NCBI RefSeq assembly: GCF_900090305.1
Contig: NZ_LT607751.1
Location: 5,394,001 to 5,458,000, forward strand
Direction: 5' to 3'
DNA length: 64,000 bases
From: Micromonospora siamensis
GTDB taxonomy: Bacteria; Actinomycetota; Actinomycetes; Mycobacteriales; Micromonosporaceae
The position numbers and the translations under genes are program-made. The notes under the pieces are model-generated. The model had not been told where the DNA came from. It worked only from the letters and a program-made list of their open reading frames with translations, and did not search any database. Below, in pieces: positions 62,953 to 64,000 of this stretch (the first letter of the stretch is position 1; each line of letters begins with the position of its first letter).

Positions 62953-64000
62953 CTACTTCTTGCCGGCGGCCTTGGCGTCGCCGGAGTCGGACGAGAGGGC
63001 GGCGATGAAGGCCTCCTGCGGAACCTCCACCCGGCCGACCATCTTCATCCGCTTCTTGCCTTCCTTCTGCTTCTCCAGCAGCTTGCGCTTCCGGCTGATG
63101 TCACCGCCGTAGCACTTGGCCAGCACGTCCTTGCGGATCGCCCGGATGGTCTCCCGGGCGATCACCCGGCTGCCGATGGCCGCCTGGATCGGCACCTCGA
63201 ACTGCTGGCGCGGGATCAGGTTGCGCAGCTTCGCCGCGATCGACGTGCCGTAGTTGTACGCCTTGTCCTTGTGCACGATGGCGCTGAACGCGTCCACCGG
63301 CTCGCCGTGCAGCAGGATGTCCACCTTCACCAGGTCGGACGCCTGCTCGCCGGAGGGCTCGTAGTCCAGCGAGGCGTAGCCCTTGGTACGGCTCTTCAAC
63401 TGGTCGAAGAAGTCGAAGATGATCTCCGCGAGCGGGAGCGTGTAGCGCAGTTCCACCCGGTCGGCGGAGAGGTAGTCCATGCCGAGCAGGTTGCCCCGGC
63501 GCCCCTGGCAGAGCTCCATCACCGCGCCGACGTAGTCGTTCGGGGTGAGCACGGTGGCCCGCACGACCGGCTCGTACACCTCGGCGATCTTGCCGGTCGG
63601 GTACTCGCTCGGGTTGGTCACCACGATCTCCTGGCCGTCCTCCGTGATGGCCCGGTAGACCACGTTCGGCGCGGTGGAGATCAGGTCGAGGTTGTACTCG
63701 CGCTCCAGCCGCTCCCGGATGATCTCCAGGTGCAGCAGGCCGAGGAAGCCGCAGCGGAAACCGAAGCCGAGCGCGCCGGAGGTCTCCGGCTCGTAGTCCA
63801 GCGCGGCGTCGTTGAGCTTGAGCTTGTCCAGCGCCTCGCGCAGGTTGGGGTAGTCCGAGCCGTCGATCGGGTAGAGGCCGGAGTAGACCATCGGCTTCGG
63901 GTCCTTGTAGCCGCCGAGCGCCTCCTTGGCCGGGTTGCCGTTGATGGTGACCGTGTCACCGACCCGGGACTGGCGGACGTCCTTCACGCCGGTGATCAGG
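62953..64000 (-). CDS. lepA: Elongation factor 4 (LepA), C-terminal part (cut by window edge)
   Basis: About 349 C-terminal codons of the back-translocating ribosomal GTPase; the GTP-binding domain lies beyond base 64000. Visible: domain II end ([13 protein letters not shown]), domain III and V ([26 protein letters not shown], a LepA hallmark; [14 protein letters not shown]) and the unique C-terminal domain ([30 protein letters not shown]... [24 protein letters not shown]). Normal end. LepA acts on stalled ribosomes. Confidence 0.97.
   Translation of the reverse strand, partial: LITGVKDVRQSRVGDTVTINGNPAKEALGGYKDPKPMVYSGLYPIDGSDYPNLREALDKLKLNDAALDYEPETSGALGFGFRCGFLGLLHLEIIRERLEREYNLDLISTAPNVVYRAITEDGQEIVVTNPSEYPTGKIAEVYEPVVRATVLTPNDYVGAVMELCQGRRGNLLGMDYLSADRVELRYTLPLAEIIFDFFDQLKSRTKGYASLDYEPSGEQASDLVKVDILLHGEPVDAFSAIVHKDKAYNYGTSIAAKLRNLIPRQQFEVPIQAAIGSRVIARETIRAIRKDVLAKCYGGDISRKRKLLEKQKEGKKRMKMVGRVEVPQEAFIAALSSDSGDAKAAGKK

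Noticed and set aside
62384..63112. Plus-strand open frame of 242 codons with Gly/Arg repeats
   Set aside because: It overlaps the lepA 3' end on the other strand and has no ribosome site; the repeats arise from the 39-bp tandem DNA repeat.

Overview
This 64-kb window is very GC-rich, with NNC/NNG codons, many GTG and TTG starts, and gene junctions overlapping as GTGA or ATGA. Gene content and order point to an actinobacterium, most likely Micromonosporaceae (Micromonospora or a close relative); the genus is an inference. The backbone follows the dnaG-to-lepA segment known from Mycobacterium tuberculosis: dnaG, dgt, glyS, ArsR (smtB-like), zur, uppS, recO, era, a deaminase-like gene, a CNNM/CBS protein, ybeY, phoH, rsmE, dnaJ2, hrcA, hemW, lepA. 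dnaG (left edge) and lepA (right edge) are cut by the window.

Left part (1-18.3 kb): dnaG 5' end; an ABC-2 exporter operon with a small Xre regulator; a BCCT transporter; an OafA-type acyltransferase; dgt followed by an iron-boxed siderophore-interacting flavoprotein; a VOC protein; ppdK; a GH20 hexosaminidase; an 860-bp gene-poor stretch leading to a secreted C39-like protein; dusB and glyS.

Middle (18.3-36 kb): zinc block (znuACB with a Zur-like box, then ArsR and Zur); an acyl-CoA dehydrogenase; a DUF6328 protein behind a stress-sigma-like promoter; an operon of epoxide-hydrolase-like, AAC(3)-like and SIS-domain proteins; a TPP-riboswitch-controlled ykoEDC thiamine/HMP transporter, with a one-domain thiamine-binding protein nearby; gnd; HIT protein and small unknown proteins.

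Right part (36-64 kb): uppS-recO; a DUF4097 lipoprotein; an acyltransferase; the phoH-ybeY-CNNM-deaminase-like-era operon; a serine hydrolase/SRPBCC/reductase operon with a divergent LysR; HIT and SDR genes; hrcA-dnaJ2-rsmE under a CIRCE element; hemW; an enoyl-CoA hydratase; a lysozyme-like membrane protein; a MOSC protein; a sugar ABC importer without its own ATPase under a ROK-type palindrome; and two near-identical GlsB/YeaQ genes around an array of about ten 40-bp imperfectly palindromic repeats.

Three features run across the window. At about 20 genes a TANNNT-like -10 hexamer lies 6-7 nt before the start codon, the architecture of leaderless transcripts. Three promoters share GGTTT-N16-GGG, typical of SigF/SigB-type stress sigma factors. 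Several intergenic spaces hold long hairpin repeats, some sharing a core with the 40-bp array. The array and its dispersed relatives are the least explained structures here. No tRNA, rRNA, CRISPR, integrase or transposase gene was found.
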